Assembly (NCBI GenBank): GCA_900112325.1
Contig: FOLJ01000015.1
Coordinates: forward strand, 1 to 64,000
DNA length: 64,000 nt
Direction of reading: 5' to 3'
Source of the DNA: Micromonospora sediminimaris
GTDB lineage: Bacteria; Actinomycetota; Actinomycetes; Mycobacteriales; Micromonosporaceae
Each line of letters begins with the position of its first letter. Position 1 is the first letter of the stretch. A program made the position numbers and the translations under genes. The notes under the pieces were generated by a model. It did no database searches. It worked only from the letters and a program-made list of their open reading frames with translations, and was not told where the DNA came from. Shown piece by piece: positions 43,116 through 52,883 of the stretch.

Positions 43116-43196
43116 GGTCTTCGCCGGAGCCCGACCCGCGCAGGGATCAAGCCTGACCGCCCGGAGTGGGTCGGGCTCCGGCGAAGACCCCAACCG
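43116..43196 (-). repeat. Long hairpin with conserved loop, copy 2
   Basis: Perfect 22-base arms (43116-43137 and 43168-43189) enclose a 30-base loop. Positions 43142-43166 are identical to 9702-9726 of copy 1, and CCCCAACCG at 43188-43196 is shared too. The arms (starting GGTCTTCGCC) bear no resemblance to those of copy 1. The element lies between the two DUF4383 genes, 25 bases after the stop of the upstream one, in the same orientation to transcription as copy 1. Confidence 0.82.
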
Positions 43197-43214
43197 GAAC
43201 CAAAAAGCGATACC

Positions 43215-43670
43215 TCAGAGCACGAGCCGAGCCTTCTGCCACGCCTCGTGCTCCTCGTCGCTACCGACCTTGCCGTACATGCCGGCCATCAGCAGCACCA
43301 GGCTGAGCACCATCTGGACGATCACCGTGGCGACGCTGAGGTTGAAGATGTTGGCCTCGGTCCGGATGAAGGCGAGGCCCGCCAGGCTCACCACCATGAT
43401 CAGGTACGCCGACCACTGGTTGACCAGCACGTCGAGGTTGCGCCCGATCGCGGTGCCGGCCAGCACGATCGCGCCGACCACGATGTTGAACAGGGAGAAG
43501 CCGAGGTTCGTGCCCTGCCCCAGGATCTGGGTGTCGCCCTGGCTGAAGAAGGGCTCGCCGGTGCTGGTCAGGAGCCCGATCACACCGAAGGCCACCAGGT
43601 ACAGACCGATCAGCCCGCCGATCGCCCGGTAGATCGGCCGCGCGGGGTGGTTGACGGGGGTGTGGGCCAT
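43215..43670 (-). CDS. DUF4383 membrane protein B
   Basis: A 151-residue four-helix membrane protein of the DUF4383 family (VNHPARPIYRAIGGLIGLYL, then GQGTNLGFSLFNIVVGAIVL). Clear paralogue of the 42478-42954 protein throughout its length. ATG at 43670 has TTGGAGA eight bases upstream. The pair is separated by the conserved-loop hairpin, which may uncouple their expression. Confidence 0.88.
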   Translation of the reverse strand: MAHTPVNHPARPIYRAIGGLIGLYLVAFGVIGLLTSTGEPFFSQGDTQILGQGTNLGFSLFNIVVGAIVLAGTAIGRNLDVLVNQWSAYLIMVVSLAGLAFIRTEANIFNLSVATVIVQMVLSLVLLMAGMYGKVGSDEEHEAWQKARLVL

Positions 43671-43794
43671 GTCTGTGTCTCCAACGCCGTTGGGTGAGGG
43701 TCGACGGCGATTCTCCCGCATCCGACCCTGTGACGCCGCACACGGGGTACCACGAACGCCACGTCGAAGCAGCGTCGGCGGCGAGTGGGACGGT

Positions 43795-45597
<1,803 letters not shown>

Positions 45598-45617
45598 GTA
45601 CCCACCTTTCATGATCA

Positions 45618-45653
45618 AGGCGTCCCGGGTGCCGGGGGCACCTGGGGACGCCT
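45618..45653 (-). terminator. Hairpin between TetR and ABC-F genes
   Basis: Arms around AGGCGTCCCGGGTGCC (45618-45633) and GGCACCTGGGGACGCCT (ending near 45653) pair with one extra base. It lies 45 bases after the TetR stop and about 20 bases before the ABC-F start, so it could terminate the TetR transcript or shape the ABC-F leader. Confidence 0.5.
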
Positions 45654-45697
45654 GTCGTTCCAGGGTACGCGGGCGGGTCGCCGGTGCTGCGGGTCGG

Positions 45698-46399
45698 CTA
45701 TCCCGCGTCGGGCAGGCCGATCAGGTCGGCCATCTGCCGGGTCTGGTGGTCGAAGTACTCCTCCCGGGCCTCGATCACGCCGTTGAGCTGGCCGAAGAGT
45801 TCGAAGCTGACAGCTCCGAAGCAGTGGATCCAGGCGGTGGCACCCCGGGCCAGGAGCGCTTCGGGCAGGCCGGGGAAGAGCCGGTCGCGGACGGTGGCGA
45901 GGTCGGATCGGACGGGACCGGGCAGCTCTCCCGGGTCGGGACGGGCCAACGCGCCGGTGGCGAGCCCGTCGGCGAGGATGCCGATCAGGACGGCCGGGGT
46001 CCGGGCCGCCGCGGCGGTGGTTTCCTGCGGGGCCGCGTACCCGGGCACCGGGCTGCCGAAGAGCAGGGCGTACTCGGCGGGGTTGGACAGCGCCCAGCGG
46101 CGGATCGCCTGGCAGACGGCGAGCCACCGGCCCCGCAGGTCGGCCCGGTCGGCCACCTCGGTGTCGGCGGCTTCGGCGGCGTCGCCGAGGGCGTGGTAGC
46201 CGTCGACGATCAGCGCGGTGAGCAGTTCGTCCCGGCTTGGGAAGTACCTGTAGATCGCCGAGGAGACCATTCCCATCTCCCGGGCGACTGCGCGCAGGGA
46301 CAGGTTTGCCCCCTCCGCCGCGAGGTGTCGGCGGGCGATCGTCTTGATCTCGTTGATCATTTCGGCCCGGGCCCGGGCCCGGATGGCGGCGGCGGGCAT
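45698..46399 (-). CDS. TetR-family regulator with WHG domain
   Basis: A 233-residue TetR regulator. HTH: INEIKTIARRHLAAEGANLS, then LRAVAREMGMVSSAIYRYFP. C-terminal WHG-type ligand domain: FPGLPEALLARGATAWIHCF, then GAVSFELFGQLNGVIE. The ATG at 46399 gives the normal N-terminus; no strong ribosome-binding site is seen and ATGs upstream at 46420 and 46474 are open. Divergent from the epimerase gene, with two AGAGC-NNN-GCTCT palindromes between. Confidence 0.9.
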   Translation of the reverse strand: MPAAAIRARARAEMINEIKTIARRHLAAEGANLSLRAVAREMGMVSSAIYRYFPSRDELLTALIVDGYHALGDAAEAADTEVADRADLRGRWLAVCQAIRRWALSNPAEYALLFGSPVPGYAAPQETTAAAARTPAVLIGILADGLATGALARPDPGELPGPVRSDLATVRDRLFPGLPEALLARGATAWIHCFGAVSFELFGQLNGVIEAREEYFDHQTRQMADLIGLPDAG

Positions 46400-46423
46400 G
46401 CCAGCGATTGTCGCACACATTCG

Positions 46424-46436
46424 AGAGCACTGCTCT
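46424..46436. promoter_or_regulatory. TetR operator, regulator side
   Basis: AGAGCACTGCTCT, half-sites AGAGC and GCTCT three bases apart, 24 bases before the TetR start. Same half-sites and spacing as 46477-46491. Confidence 0.75.
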
Positions 46437-46476
46437 TGACGACGGGCACCCAAGTGAGTGAGCATTGGTCTCAACA

Positions 46477-46491
46477 GAGAGCGCCGCTCTC
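46477..46491. promoter_or_regulatory. TetR operator, epimerase side
   Basis: GAGAGCGCCGCTCTC is a perfect palindrome about a central C, 16 bases before the epimerase ATG. It would block translation-proximal promoter elements when bound. Confidence 0.78.
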
Positions 46492-46507
46492 ATTCAGGGG
46501 GTTTGTC

Positions 46508-47467
46508 ATGGCCACACATCTGATCGTCGGTGCCGGGATGGTCGGTTCGACCACCGCGCGACAGCTAGCCGAGCGCGGTGAGCAGGTGGTGATCGTCAGC
46601 CGCTCCGGGCGTGGACCGGCCCACCCACGGGTCGAGCGGATCGCCGCCGACGCGAGCGACGCCGACCGGCTGGGTGAACTCGCCGAGGGTGTGACCGCCA
46701 TCTACAACTGCCTCAACCCGGCTTATCACCGGTGGCTCACCGACTGGCCGCCGATGGCTGCCGCGCTGCTCACCGCCGCCGAACGCTCCGGCGCACCGCT
46801 GGTGATCGCCGGCTGCATCTACGGCTACGGCGAGATCACCGGCCCGATGACCGAGGAGAACCCGCTCGCCGCCACCCACCCGAAGCTGAAGATGCGCGCC
46901 GACATCTGGCGTGCCGCCCTCGCCGCCCAGCGTGCCGGTCGGATCCGCGCCGTGACGGAGGTACGCGGCAGCGACTACCTCCAGGCGCAGTCGATCTTCA
47001 GCTTCTTCATCGGTAAGCCGCTGCTCGCCGGCCGTCGCACCTTCGTCCCTGCTCCGCTCGACGTGCCGCACACCTGGACGTCGATCAACGACATGGCGGC
47101 GATGCTGGTCACCGCCGCAACCGACGAGCGGGCCTGGAACCGGCCCTGGCATGTGCCGAGCGCGTCACCGCTGACGGTTCGGGAACTCGCCACCCGCTTC
47201 ACCGAGGTGGCCGGCGCGCCCGCCCCGAAGCTCACCACAATTCCCGGCGCACTCTTCCGCGCCGGTGGGCTGCTCTCCCCGATGCTTCGTGAGTTCCAGA
47301 CCACGGCGTACCAGTTCGCCCGACCGTTCGTCATGGGCTCCACCGCCGCCACCGCCACCTTCGGTCTTCGTCCGCAGCCGCTGGACGAGGCGCTACGCGA
47401 GACGGCTGCGCTGCTCGGCGGCGTCCCGGGCAGCGGGCACCGGCGGACGCAACCGAGCATCACCTGA
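46508..47467 (+). CDS. NAD-dependent epimerase/dehydratase-like protein
   Basis: A 319-residue atypical/extended SDR. The dinucleotide-binding motif is LIVGAGMVGSTTARQLAERG at the N-terminus. CIYGYGEITGPMTEENPLAA holds the Tyr region and HTWTSINDMAAMLV the substrate side. Lacks a clean YxxxK; AATHPKLKMRADIW provides a Lys at the corresponding place. Start ATG with AGGGGG upstream. Its expression is probably controlled by the divergent TetR protein. Substrate unknown. Confidence 0.82.
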   Translation: MATHLIVGAGMVGSTTARQLAERGEQVVIVSRSGRGPAHPRVERIAADASDADRLGELAEGVTAIYNCLNPAYHRWLTDWPPMAAALLTAAERSGAPLVIAGCIYGYGEITGPMTEENPLAATHPKLKMRADIWRAALAAQRAGRIRAVTEVRGSDYLQAQSIFSFFIGKPLLAGRRTFVPAPLDVPHTWTSINDMAAMLVTAATDERAWNRPWHVPSASPLTVRELATRFTEVAGAPAPKLTTIPGALFRAGGLLSPMLREFQTTAYQFARPFVMGSTAATATFGLRPQPLDEALRETAALLGGVPGSGHRRTQPSIT

Positions 47468-47500
47468 CCCGCCCCGGGTCGGTGGGTGCCGTCAGGTGAT
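47459..47500. terminator. Bidirectional hairpin spanning two stop codons
   Basis: ATCACCTGAC (47459-47468) and GTCAGGTGAT (47491-47500) are perfect complements, with an inner ACCCG/CGGGT. The left arm holds the epimerase stop and the right arm the ispE stop. Confidence 0.65.
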
Positions 47501-48439
47501 CCGGGCGCCGTGTACCGGGCCGTGGGCGACGCGCGCCTGCCGGCACACCCCGGCCGCCGCCAACTCGGCGGCGACGCGTTCCGCGTCGGCGGCGTCGGCG
47601 GTGAGGAACACGCAGGTGGGCCCCGAGCCGGAGACGATGCCGGCCAGCGCCCCGGCGGCCTCGCCGGCCTTCAGGGTGTTCGCCAGCGACGGCCGCATGG
47701 CCAGGGCGGCGTCCTGAAGGTCGTTGCCGAGGGTCGGGGCGAGCACCCGGGGGTCGCGCTGCCGCAGCGCGGCGAGCAGCCCGTCGGTGCTGCCCAGGGG
47801 CGGCCCGGCGGCGCCGGTCTCGCGGAGCCGGTCGAGTTCCCGGTACGCCTGTGGGGTGGACAGGCCGCCGTCGGCGATGGCGACCACCCAGTGCCAGGAG
47901 GTGGGCCGGGCCAGCACCGGACTCACCGCCTCGCCCCGGCCGGTGCCCAACGCGGTGCCGCCGTGGATCAGGAAGGGCACGTCCGAGCCGAGGTCGGCGG
48001 CGATGCTCGCCAACTCGTCACGGGCCAGGCCGGTGCCCCACAGCGCGTCGCAGGCGACCAGGGCGGCCGCCGCGTCGGCGCTGCCGCCGGCGAGCCCACC
48101 GGCCAGCGGGATCTGCTTGCGCAGGTGCAGCCGGGCGTGCGGCATCACCCCGGCGTACCCGGCGAGGGCGTGCGCCGCCCGGATGATCAGGTTGGAGTCG
48201 TCGAGGGCGAGTTCCCCGGTGCCCTCGCCCTCCATGGTGAGGGTCAACGTGTCGCCGCGCCGCGCGGTCAGCTCGTCGTAGATCGAGATCGCGTGGTACA
48301 CGGTGTTCAGCTCGTGGTAGCCGTCCCGGCGCAGCGGACCGACCCCCAGGTGCAGGTTGACTTTGGCGGGCACCCGTACCCGAACCGGACCGGTCGCCCC
48401 GCGCGGCTCGTCGTCGTCCGGTCGCCAGGCCTCGGTCAC
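47492..48439 (-). CDS. ispE: 4-diphosphocytidyl-2-C-methyl-D-erythritol kinase
   Basis: A 315-residue GHMP kinase of the MEP isoprenoid pathway. VRVPAKVNLHLGVGPLRRDG is the substrate side, the ATP loop is IPLAGGLAGGSADAAAALVA, and the C-terminal motif is GIVSGSGPTCVFLTADAAD. GTG start overlaps the small upstream gene by four bases (GTGA). The long open frame upstream of 48439 is antisense shadow. Downstream of rsmA as in other actinobacteria. Confidence 0.96.
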   Translation of the reverse strand: MTEAWRPDDDEPRGATGPVRVRVPAKVNLHLGVGPLRRDGYHELNTVYHAISIYDELTARRGDTLTLTMEGEGTGELALDDSNLIIRAAHALAGYAGVMPHARLHLRKQIPLAGGLAGGSADAAAALVACDALWGTGLARDELASIAADLGSDVPFLIHGGTALGTGRGEAVSPVLARPTSWHWVVAIADGGLSTPQAYRELDRLRETGAAGPPLGSTDGLLAALRQRDPRVLAPTLGNDLQDAALAMRPSLANTLKAGEAAGALAGIVSGSGPTCVFLTADAADAERVAAELAAAGVCRQARVAHGPVHGARIT

Positions 48440-48660
48440 GGGGCGATGTCCCGGACGGGCAGCCGCACGTCGAACGGCTTGGTCACGATCAGCTCCTCGG
48501 CGGAGTCGGCGACCAGCTCGTAGCGGCCGTCGACAAGGTCGTACGCGTTCACGTGCACGGGATTCAGCACGTCCTCGATGGTGTAGTTGGCCAGGCGTTG
48601 CCGAAGCGGGTCCGGGCCCCACATGCCGGACACGTCGGGATCGATCGGCTGGGCGGTCAC
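48436..48660 (-). CDS. Small Uma2-like protein between rsmA and ispE
   Basis: A 74-residue protein. NYTIEDVLNPVHVNAYDLVD, then GRYELVADSAEELIVTKPFD, then VRLPVRDIAP resembles the central-to-C-terminal strands of Uma2 (DUF820) nuclease-fold proteins (the ..YELVDG.Y......PF.V.LP...L pattern). The catalytic N-terminal part is missing. GTG start with an excellent GAGGAGGTG five bases upstream, and a stop overlapping the ispE start, so it is a genuinely translated, coupled gene. Function unknown. Confidence 0.75.
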   Translation of the reverse strand: MTAQPIDPDVSGMWGPDPLRQRLANYTIEDVLNPVHVNAYDLVDGRYELVADSAEELIVTKPFDVRLPVRDIAP

Positions 48661-48692
48661 TGGTACACCTCCTCGGCGGGCACGGGCTCAGC

Positions 48693-49565
48693 CTACTGGG
48701 CTGCCGGCGTACGGCTCGGGGCCGACGCGGCCACCGCGGCGAACTGCGCGACGGTGAGTGACTCACCGCGCGCGCCGGGGTCGACGCCGGCGGCGGTGAG
48801 CGCGGCGGCGGCCCGGTCGGCGCCGCCGGCCCAGCCGGCCAAGGCCGCGCGCAGGGTCTTGCGCCGCTGCGCGAAAGCGGCGTCCACCACCGCGAAGACC
48901 TGGTCGCGGGGTACATCGGCGCGGGGCGGCTCGCGGCGGGTGAAGGCGACCAGACCGGAGTCGACGTTTGGCACCGGCCAGAACACGTTCGGCGGCACCT
49001 TCCCGGCGGCCCGGGCGTGGGCGTACCACGCCAGCTTGACCGACGGTATGCCGTACACCTTGGAGCCGGGACCGGCGACGAGCCGGTCGGCGACCTCCTT
49101 CTGCACCATCACCAGTCCGTGCCGGAGGCTGGGCAACGCGGCGAGCAGGTGCAGCACCACTGGTACGGCGACGTTGTAGGGCAGGTTCGCCACCAGCGCG
49201 GTGGGTGCCGGGTCGGCCAGGTCGGCGGCGGTGATCCGCAGGGCGTCCGCGTGGTGCACGGTGAGTCGGTCGGCGGCCGGGCCGGCATGCCGGGCGGCGG
49301 TGCCGGTGAGCGCGGCGGCCAGCGTGGCGTCGATCTCGACGGCGTGCACGTGGGTGGCAGCGGGCAGCAGGGCGAGGGTGAGCGAACCCAGTCCGGGGCC
49401 CACCTCCAACGCCACGTCATCGGGAGCGAGACCGGCGGTGGCGACGATCCGGCGGACCGTGTTGGGGTCGTGCACGAAGTTCTGGCCGAGCTTCTTGGTG
49501 GGTGCGACGCCGAGCCGGGCGGCGAGGTCCCGGATCTCCGCCGGGCCGAGCAGGTCTGCGGCCAT
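48693..49565 (-). CDS. rsmA: 16S rRNA dimethyladenosine transferase (KsgA)
   Basis: A 290-residue KsgA. N-terminus KKLGQNFVHDPNTVRRIVAT, SAM motif ALEVGPGLGSLTLALLPAAT, catalytic VANLPYNVAVPVVLHLLAAL (NLPY) and VQKEVADRLVAGPGSKVYG. Dimethylates two adenines near the 3' end of 16S rRNA. Lies 18 bases downstream of tatD and 32 bases upstream of the small Uma2-like gene; the three downstream cistrons look cotranscribed. Confidence 0.97.
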   Translation of the reverse strand: MAADLLGPAEIRDLAARLGVAPTKKLGQNFVHDPNTVRRIVATAGLAPDDVALEVGPGLGSLTLALLPAATHVHAVEIDATLAAALTGTAARHAGPAADRLTVHHADALRITAADLADPAPTALVANLPYNVAVPVVLHLLAALPSLRHGLVMVQKEVADRLVAGPGSKVYGIPSVKLAWYAHARAAGKVPPNVFWPVPNVDSGLVAFTRREPPRADVPRDQVFAVVDAAFAQRRKTLRAALAGWAGGADRAAAALTAAGVDPGARGESLTVAQFAAVAASAPSRTPAAQ

Positions 49566-49583
49566 AACCCGACAGAGTACGGG

Positions 49584-50492
49584 TCAGCCGCCGACGCCGG
49601 CCGGGTGCCAGGGACCGAAGGCCCGTTCCCCGGTGGCCGAGATGGCGGCGCAGAGCTCGTCGAGGTCGGCGCCGGTGGCGGCGGCCAGCGCCCGGACGGT
49701 CAGCGGAATCAGGTAGGAGGCGTTGGGCCGACCTCGGTACGGGACGGGAGTGAGGTACGGCGCGTCGGTCTCCACCAGGATCTGATCCAGCGGGGTCAGC
49801 GCGGCGGCCTCCCGCAGCGCCCCGGCGCTGGCGAAGGTGACCGTACCGGCGAAGCTGAGCAGGTAGCCCCGGCGGACGCACTCGGCGGCGAACTCGGCGT
49901 CGCCGGAGAAGCAGTGCATCACCACCGTGTCCGGTGCGCCCTCGTCGTCGAGGATGCGCAGCACGTCGGCGTGCGCGTCCCGATCGTGAATCACAAGCGT
50001 CCGGCCGTACCGCTTGGCGATGGCGATGTGCGCCCGGAAGCTCTCCTCCTGCGCGGCGCGGCCCTCGTCGCCGGTTCGGTAGCGGTCCATTCCGGTCTCA
50101 CCGACACCACGGACCCGCTCCTGACCGGCCAGTGCCTCGATCTCGCGCAGAGCACCGTCGAGGTCGGCCAGCCGGGGCGCCTCGTTGGGGTGCAGCGCGA
50201 CCGTGGCCAGCACCACCGGGTAGCTGCCGGCCACCTCGGCGCCCCAGCGGGAGGAGGCGACGTCCACCCCGACCTGCACCAGCCGGTCCACCCCCACGGC
50301 GGCGGCGACGTCGATGGCGGCGGCGACCGGGTCGGCGGGATCGCCGCCACCGGGTACCCCGGCCTCGCTTACGGTGATGTCGAGGTGGGTGTGGCTGTCC
50401 AGCACCGGTCGGGGCAGCGGCTCGGGTACGGGTGGGAACTCTCCGGCGCGGCGGGCGGCACGCTGGCTACGGGACTCGGTCGATTCGCTCAT
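49584..50492 (-). CDS. tatD: TatD-family deoxyribonuclease
   Basis: A 302-residue metal-dependent hydrolase. Metal motif LDSHTHLDITV, EVRGVGETGMDRYR-type segment (RVRGVGETGMDRYR), VMHCFSGDAEFAAECVRRGY and VETDAPYLTPVPYRGRPN. The ATG at 50492 is preferred to 50537. In many actinobacteria an rpf gene stands between tatD and rsmA; here the gap is only 18 bases. Confidence 0.94.
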   Translation of the reverse strand: MSESTESRSQRAARRAGEFPPVPEPLPRPVLDSHTHLDITVSEAGVPGGGDPADPVAAAIDVAAAVGVDRLVQVGVDVASSRWGAEVAGSYPVVLATVALHPNEAPRLADLDGALREIEALAGQERVRGVGETGMDRYRTGDEGRAAQEESFRAHIAIAKRYGRTLVIHDRDAHADVLRILDDEGAPDTVVMHCFSGDAEFAAECVRRGYLLSFAGTVTFASAGALREAAALTPLDQILVETDAPYLTPVPYRGRPNASYLIPLTVRALAAATGADLDELCAAISATGERAFGPWHPAGVGG

Positions 50493-50581
50493 CTCCTCGA
50501 CAGGATCACACACCTGACGAGTCCATCCGGAGGCCACCCGGAGTTCACCTCGGCTACGCCCCGCGCACCTACCGTCGCGAC

Positions 50582-51838
50582 GTGGACGCGCGAAGCGAGC
50601 TTTTCCGGGCCGGAGGTGCGGTGCCGGAGCGGACCGGTCTGCGGGTGGCGTTCGGCGGCGCGGTGTACCCGGCGGAGGAGATCGCCCGGGGCGCGGCGTA
50701 CGAGTTGTTCAGCGCCGACGAGGTGGCCGGTTTCGAGTGGGCGCCCCGGGTGAACTCGGCGCTGCCGTGGCGACGGTTCGTGCACGTCACCGAGGTCGGC
50801 ACCGTGTACGGGGCGACCGAACAGGCCGAGGACCCGGAGACTCCCCTGCTGGTGCCGCTGCACCGCGAGCGGGGCTGGGCGGAGGTGCACCGGCTCGCCC
50901 AGCAGCCGGCCGCCGCGGACGATCCGCTGATCACGGCGGTACGCGCCTCGGCCGGCGTACGGCGTGGCACCCGGATGATGAAGATCCTCTCCGCTCGGCA
51001 GCTCGCCGGATACGTACGCGGCTGGCTGCCGCACGGTTTCTGCTACCGGGAACACGACGTGGCGCACCTGCGCACCCCGATGACGACGAGTGTGCTGCGT
51101 ACCGACGGCGAGGACAGCCGGGACGGTGCGGACGTGACGTACGCGTTGCGCTGGCGTGCGGCCGACCCGGGCGACTACGACGTGCCGGCGGGCGCGGCGT
51201 ACCGCGGGCTGACGGCGTTGGGCGCCCGGGACCGGTTGGGTCCGGCGGTGCTGGGTACCGGCTTCACGCCGAGCAGTCACCACCTGCTCCCCGAGTTCGT
51301 CACCCGGGACTTCGCCGACCTGCCGATGCCCGCGAACGCCACCCTGCTGGCCTACCCGGCGGAGGGCCTGGAGGTGGTGCTCTACGCCTACCAGGCCGAG
51401 CAGCGGGGCTGGCTGCGGATGGTCGGGCCGCAGTGGCGACACCTGCTCGCCGCGGTGCCGGGTCTGTCCCCGGATCAGGAGTACGTGCCGACCGGGGAGG
51501 CGCCACGGTCGACCCGCCTGGTGGGCACGTACGCGGGCGGGGAGTACGAGGCGGTCGCCGACCTGCCCGGTGATTTCCGGGTGCTGGCGCTGACCCGGGC
51601 CGCCCGGTACCCGGTCGACGGGGTGAGCCGACGGTTGCGCCTGGCCGCCTGGCGCGGGGTGCCGTGTCTGGTGCTGCGGGAGGAGGCGGGCTGGCTGCGG
51701 TTGCGGTTGCGACGCCCGGATCCGGACGCGGTCGCCGTGACCGGCGCACAGTGCCACGAACGGGGCGTCTACGAGACGTGGGCCCCGGGCGGTGAGGTCA
51801 CCGACGACCAGGTGGTGGACCACCCGTATCTCCTCTGA
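50582..51838 (+). CDS. Conserved hypothetical protein
   Basis: A 418-residue soluble protein not assigned to any family I recognise. No signal peptide or membrane helix. It reads as alpha/beta with many aromatic and Arg residues (LFSADEVAGFEWAPRVNSAL, RGTRMMKILSARQLAGYVRG, EYVPTGEAPRSTRLVGTYAG). The second half contains three similar 60-residue stretches ending in RGWLRMVGPQW, RG-V-L-REEAGWLRLRL and like elements, suggesting internal beta-repeat units. GTG start at 50582. Divergent from tatD. Confidence 0.7.
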   Translation: MDARSELFRAGGAVPERTGLRVAFGGAVYPAEEIARGAAYELFSADEVAGFEWAPRVNSALPWRRFVHVTEVGTVYGATEQAEDPETPLLVPLHRERGWAEVHRLAQQPAAADDPLITAVRASAGVRRGTRMMKILSARQLAGYVRGWLPHGFCYREHDVAHLRTPMTTSVLRTDGEDSRDGADVTYALRWRAADPGDYDVPAGAAYRGLTALGARDRLGPAVLGTGFTPSSHHLLPEFVTRDFADLPMPANATLLAYPAEGLEVVLYAYQAEQRGWLRMVGPQWRHLLAAVPGLSPDQEYVPTGEAPRSTRLVGTYAGGEYEAVADLPGDFRVLALTRAARYPVDGVSRRLRLAAWRGVPCLVLREEAGWLRLRLRRPDPDAVAVTGAQCHERGVYETWAPGGEVTDDQVVDHPYLL

Positions 51839-51922
51839 CCTGGTCCTGTCGGGCGGGGTGGGGCAGGAATATCGGATGCCCGCCGGGGAAGCCTCGGTTT
51901 CCCACCCTGACAGGAGGACGAG

Positions 51923-52774
51923 ATGCCCTTCATCACCGTCGGCACGGAGAACTCCGCGCCCATCGACCTGTACTACGAGGACCATGGGTCGGGTCAGCCG
52001 ATCGTGCTGATCCACGGCTTCCCGTTCAACGGGGCGACCTGGGAGAAGGTCTCCGGACCGCTGCTCGACGCCGGCTACCGGGTGATCACCTACGACCGGC
52101 GCGGCTACGGCAACTCGGCGCAACCGGCGTTCGGGTACGACTACGACACCTTCGCCGCCGACCTCGACGTGCTGATGACCGAGCTGGACCTGCGCAACAC
52201 GATCCTGGTCGGCCACTCGATGGGTACCGGCGAGGTGACCCGCTACCTGGGCGCGTACGGCTCGGATCGGGTGGACCGGGCGGTGCTGCTGGCGCCGCTG
52301 GCGCCGTATCTGCGGCAGGCGCCGGACAACCCCGAAGGTGTCGAGGCGAGCCTCTTCGAGGGGTTCAAGCAGGCGATCACGCAGGACCGCTTCGCCTACC
52401 TCACGCAGTTCTGCAACAACTTCTTCAACTACGACGAGAACAAGGGCAAATTGGTCAGCGAGGAGGCGTACCGGGCGCACTGGAACATCGGGGCGATGGC
52501 CTCCGCCAAGGCCACGCACGACAGCGTGGACGCCTGGGGCACCGACTTCCGGGCCGACGTGTCCCGGATCGACGTGCCGGTGCTGATCGTGCAGGGCGAC
52601 AAGGACAACGTGCTGCCGTACCCGAAGACGGGCCAGCGGTTGCAGCCGATGCTCGCCGACAGCCGGTTGGTCACCCTCAAGGGCGCGCCGCACGGCACCC
52701 CGTGGACCAACGCCGACGAGGTGAACAAGGCGATCATGGAGTTCATCGGCTCCCCGGCCATGGCCCGCGCCTGA
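51923..52774 (+). CDS. Alpha/beta hydrolase (non-haem haloperoxidase type)
   Basis: A 283-residue alpha/beta hydrolase. Oxyanion motif VLIHGFPFNG; nucleophile Ser99 in VGHSMGTGEV; acid Asp about 228 in GDKDNVLP; His257 in GAPHGTPW. YDRRGYGNSAQPAFGYDYDT and FCNNFFNYDENKG are typical of the cofactor-free chloroperoxidase/arylesterase group. ATG start with CAGGAGGACGAG upstream. Substrate cannot be told from sequence. Confidence 0.9.
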   Translation: MPFITVGTENSAPIDLYYEDHGSGQPIVLIHGFPFNGATWEKVSGPLLDAGYRVITYDRRGYGNSAQPAFGYDYDTFAADLDVLMTELDLRNTILVGHSMGTGEVTRYLGAYGSDRVDRAVLLAPLAPYLRQAPDNPEGVEASLFEGFKQAITQDRFAYLTQFCNNFFNYDENKGKLVSEEAYRAHWNIGAMASAKATHDSVDAWGTDFRADVSRIDVPVLIVQGDKDNVLPYPKTGQRLQPMLADSRLVTLKGAPHGTPWTNADEVNKAIMEFIGSPAMARA

Positions 52775-52790
52775 TGCGGGCCGGGCCGAC

Positions 52791-52866
52791 GTCCGGCGCA
52801 CGCCGCGCCGGACGGGCGGCCGGACACGTCACGCCACGGGCGCGACCCCGAACGGGTCGCGCCCGT
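52791..52866. terminator. Two tandem hairpins between converging genes
   Basis: First: GTCCGGCGC (52791-52799) and GCGCCGGAC (52805-52813). Second: ACGGGCGCGACCC (52836-52848) and GGGTCGCGCCCGT (52854-52866). Both have perfect arms and 5-base loops. Together they fill the space between the hydrolase and metG stops. Confidence 0.8.
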
Positions 52867-52883
52867 CGCGGACGGCCGGAGCG

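Noticed and set aside
50489..52801. 770-codon minus-strand frame over the hypothetical protein and hydrolase
   Set aside because: The alpha/beta hydrolase on the plus strand has a full catalytic triad and ribosome-binding site; the opposite frame is shadow.
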